Source: a virus. From it: a DNA stretch of 64,000 nt. Position numbers and translations under genes: made by a program. The stretch spans positions 51,991 to 115,990 of the IMG/VR virus record IMGVR_UViG_3300026512_000005; one strand, written 5' to 3'. Below are positions 62,130 through 64,000 of the stretch, one piece after another. The notes under the pieces are model-generated. The model ran no database searches, was not told the origin of the DNA, and was given only the letters and a program-made list of their open reading frames with translations. Within the stretch, counting starts at the first letter, position 1. Every line of letters begins with the position of its first letter.

Positions 62130-64000
62130 ATGAGTTTTGCTATTGTGAATGGAGCTCCACAAGATATTAATCTTGGTGCTCACGATATGAGTATAAAACC
62201 ACAACCACCTAAACCGATAACAGTTTCGACACACACGTCGTTATGTTTTGGTTTTGCTGTTTCTGGTCCTGTTGGAACAAAAGAATATGTAGACGGAGGT
62301 CGCCTTGTAGCTTTGTACGGAGGTGATACTTTCGATAGAACTTTACCATACTTTACACACGGTGCACGTATGGCTGAGATTGTATCATCTGCCGGTAACG
62401 CATTAATGTTTGTTAGAATTATTCCTGAGGATAATGATACTATTGCTAATGTTACTATCTACTTAGATATTATCAAAGATACTATTCCAGTATGGAAACG
62501 TAACAATGATGGTAGTTATGCTTTTGATAATGATGGAGAACGTATTAAAGACAAAGATATTACTGGTTATCGTATTAAAGTAATCTCTGAAGTAAACAAA
62601 GACGATATCCTAACACCAATAGGTGCTAAGACATCTAAAAATGGTTATATGAAAGATAAGGATGGTAACGTATCTACTATGATACCTGTATTAGAGCAAC
62701 GTGCTTCTTATAAGGGTGCTAAATCTAATAACTATGGGTTCACTATTACTGTACCGTCTGAGGAAGATTTACGTGAGTCTATTAAAGATTATAATCTATG
62801 TTTACCGTATGAGTATGGTATTGTAAAACGTGCCGATGAAGATTCAACTGGTTATTTTATTAAAAATACAAACGGTACAGTATTTGACCAATTTGTCTTT
62901 AACCCAAATGGTATTGACGGGTTGACTGGTGCCAAAGCATCTTTTCAAAATGTTGTTAAAAAGTGGTACAGTACTAATGATCCTCTGAAAGATTTAGTTT
63001 ATCCTGTATTAGATAAACCTTATGTTTATCAGAAAAACCTTGATGATATTCTTGGTAAACTATTAAGTACTGAAAAAGCTTATTATAACAAAACTATTAA
63101 AACGAAAGATGGTTCTAAATATAATACTATCAGTTGGTTAGATTTTGTAACTTCAGCACCTATCGGTAAGCAAGCTGGTCTATTAAATCCTTTTACTGGT
63201 CTATCTAGTAAACGTATTCCTTATTTCACTTTCGCTATTGACGATAGTGTTATAACTCTAAAGGATAATCACAAAGAAGTGTATTGTAGTAAATCAACTC
63301 CTATTTATTTAGGTGGTGGTAAAGACGGTACTCTTACTAAAGAAAACTTTGAGAAAGGTGTTTCTAGATATATGGAGAAATTCCTAGATAAAAATAGTGA
63401 AGTTATGGACCCAGCTATAAACATCGAAAACACCCTTTATGATAGTGGTTATAATCTTCCTGTTAAGAAGGACTTAGTTAACTTTATTTCTGTTAGAAAG
63501 AATACATTCTTAGGGTTAGCTACACATATTGATGATGGCGATAAATATAAAACACTTGATGAAGAACGTGCTATTGGTGTTGTATTAAAAACAAGATTAG
63601 CTTTAGCTCCTGAGTCTACTTTCTTTAGTACACCTGTTACTAGGGGTATTGTTGTAGCTGGTTCTGGTTTAGATAGTCTAGACCCTTCTAATAAACGCTA
63701 TACGCTACTTATGGATATTGTTTATAAAACAGCACGTATGATGGGTGGTAGTAAATGGAATAAAAACTTACTATTTGATAGTGGTGGTAAAAACCTTATT
63801 ACTAATTATAGTGATATACAACCTAACTTTGTGCCTGCTGGTATAAAAGCTACCCTGTGGAATGTTGGACTCATCTGGCCACAATGGTATGATAGAAGTA
63901 CACCATATTGGCCTGCAATGCAATCTGTGTATGATAATGATACTTCTGTATTAAATAACTTATTCGCTGCTATTGCTTTAACTGTTGACAATAATGTTGC
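62130..64000 (+). CDS. Contractile tail sheath protein, N-terminal part (partial)
   Basis: The coding frame from 62130 (MSFAIVNGAPQDINLG, after AAGGATAGTCA) stays open to the window edge, 623 codons. The start resembles myophage sheaths: an N-terminal linker strand, then TSLCFGFAVSGPVGTKEYV, VDGGRLVALYGGDTFDR and YFTHGARMAEIVSSAGNALMFVRIIP. Later come TPIYLGGGKDGTLTKENF and, near the edge, GIKATLWNVGLIWPQWYDR. The sheath polymerises around the tail tube and contracts to drive DNA delivery. The Gly/Ser/Asp-rich insertion is longer than in T4. Tube and baseplate genes probably follow to the right. Confidence 0.8.
   Translation, partial: MSFAIVNGAPQDINLGAHDMSIKPQPPKPITVSTHTSLCFGFAVSGPVGTKEYVDGGRLVALYGGDTFDRTLPYFTHGARMAEIVSSAGNALMFVRIIPEDNDTIANVTIYLDIIKDTIPVWKRNNDGSYAFDNDGERIKDKDITGYRIKVISEVNKDDILTPIGAKTSKNGYMKDKDGNVSTMIPVLEQRASYKGAKSNNYGFTITVPSEEDLRESIKDYNLCLPYEYGIVKRADEDSTGYFIKNTNGTVFDQFVFNPNGIDGLTGAKASFQNVVKKWYSTNDPLKDLVYPVLDKPYVYQKNLDDILGKLLSTEKAYYNKTIKTKDGSKYNTISWLDFVTSAPIGKQAGLLNPFTGLSSKRIPYFTFAIDDSVITLKDNHKEVYCSKSTPIYLGGGKDGTLTKENFEKGVSRYMEKFLDKNSEVMDPAINIENTLYDSGYNLPVKKDLVNFISVRKNTFLGLATHIDDGDKYKTLDEERAIGVVLKTRLALAPESTFFSTPVTRGIVVAGSGLDSLDPSNKRYTLLMDIVYKTARMMGGSKWNKNLLFDSGGKNLITNYSDIQPNFVPAGIKATLWNVGLIWPQWYDRSTPYWPAMQSVYDNDTSVLNNLFAAIALTVDNNV

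Noticed and set aside
1-64000. CRISPR arrays, insertion sequences, integrase or attachment sites
   Set aside because: No regularly spaced repeats, transposase or integrase motifs were seen on either strand.

Overview
The window reads as part of a large, strongly AT-rich genome of a contractile-tailed bacteriophage (jumbo myovirus type). The evidence is a half-length RNA polymerase beta-like subunit, a family B DNA polymerase core, a tail sheath gene, and many long beta-rich proteins that look like virion parts. There is also a set of proteins carrying repeated Gly-x-Glu-Ser sites of the kind cut by a prohead protease. Genes are tightly packed, usually with AAGGA-type ribosome binding sites 5-9 bases before the start. 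They lie in short runs that switch strand often. I found no tRNA, rRNA, insertion sequence or CRISPR array. The host is probably Gram-negative (inference): there is a Sec-type signal peptide on a small transglycosylase-like protein, a membrane-anchored c-type cytochrome domain and a LydA-like holin candidate. I cannot name the phage or host.

Layout. 1-7757 (-): C-terminal half of an RNA polymerase beta-like subunit (cut by the window edge), then five unrecognised proteins, three of 468-515 residues. 7758-8314: no protein gene, but a dense run of hairpins that may be a structured RNA. 8315-11031 (-): an unknown protein, an HD-domain hydrolase and an SbcD/Mre11-like nuclease. 11074-17577: two small + strand genes and a - strand set of probable tail or baseplate proteins. 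17697-23326 (-): four probable internal head or ejected proteins, two with obvious prohead cleavage sites. 23422-29276: large virion proteins, plus a membrane-spanning protein with a cleavage site. 29353-34264: DNA polymerase core, small unknown genes and an exported transglycosylase-like enzyme. 34337-38279: a 611-residue conserved virion-type protein and two + strand structural proteins. 38312-42833 (-): a two-domain LamG protein, a cytochrome c domain protein, a holin-like protein, a YkgJ-type cysteine cluster protein and small unknowns. 43079-45049: small unknowns. 45050-45621: a gene-free segment that is locally GC-rich, G-rich on the - strand and full of inverted repeats; a candidate replication origin or RNA. 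45622-50660: SF2 helicase, MYG1-like DHH hydrolase and unknowns. 50809-64000: a large cleaved virion protein, a 1173-residue structural protein, a RecA-like ATPase with three small companions, a fibre-like protein and the tail sheath (cut by the window edge).

Together these genes cover transcription (beta subunit), replication and recombination (polymerase, helicase, nuclease, RecA-like ATPase), virion assembly and probably lysis. Two regulatory patterns recur. One is a TATATTA-type element upstream of several - strand genes, in two forms. The other is a near-perfect stem-loop at the end of almost every transcription unit, often covering the stop codons of two converging genes. The most unusual items are the phage-borne cytochrome c domain, the three structured non-coding stretches, the Gly-x-Glu-Ser processing sites and the polymerase that lacks its N-terminal half.
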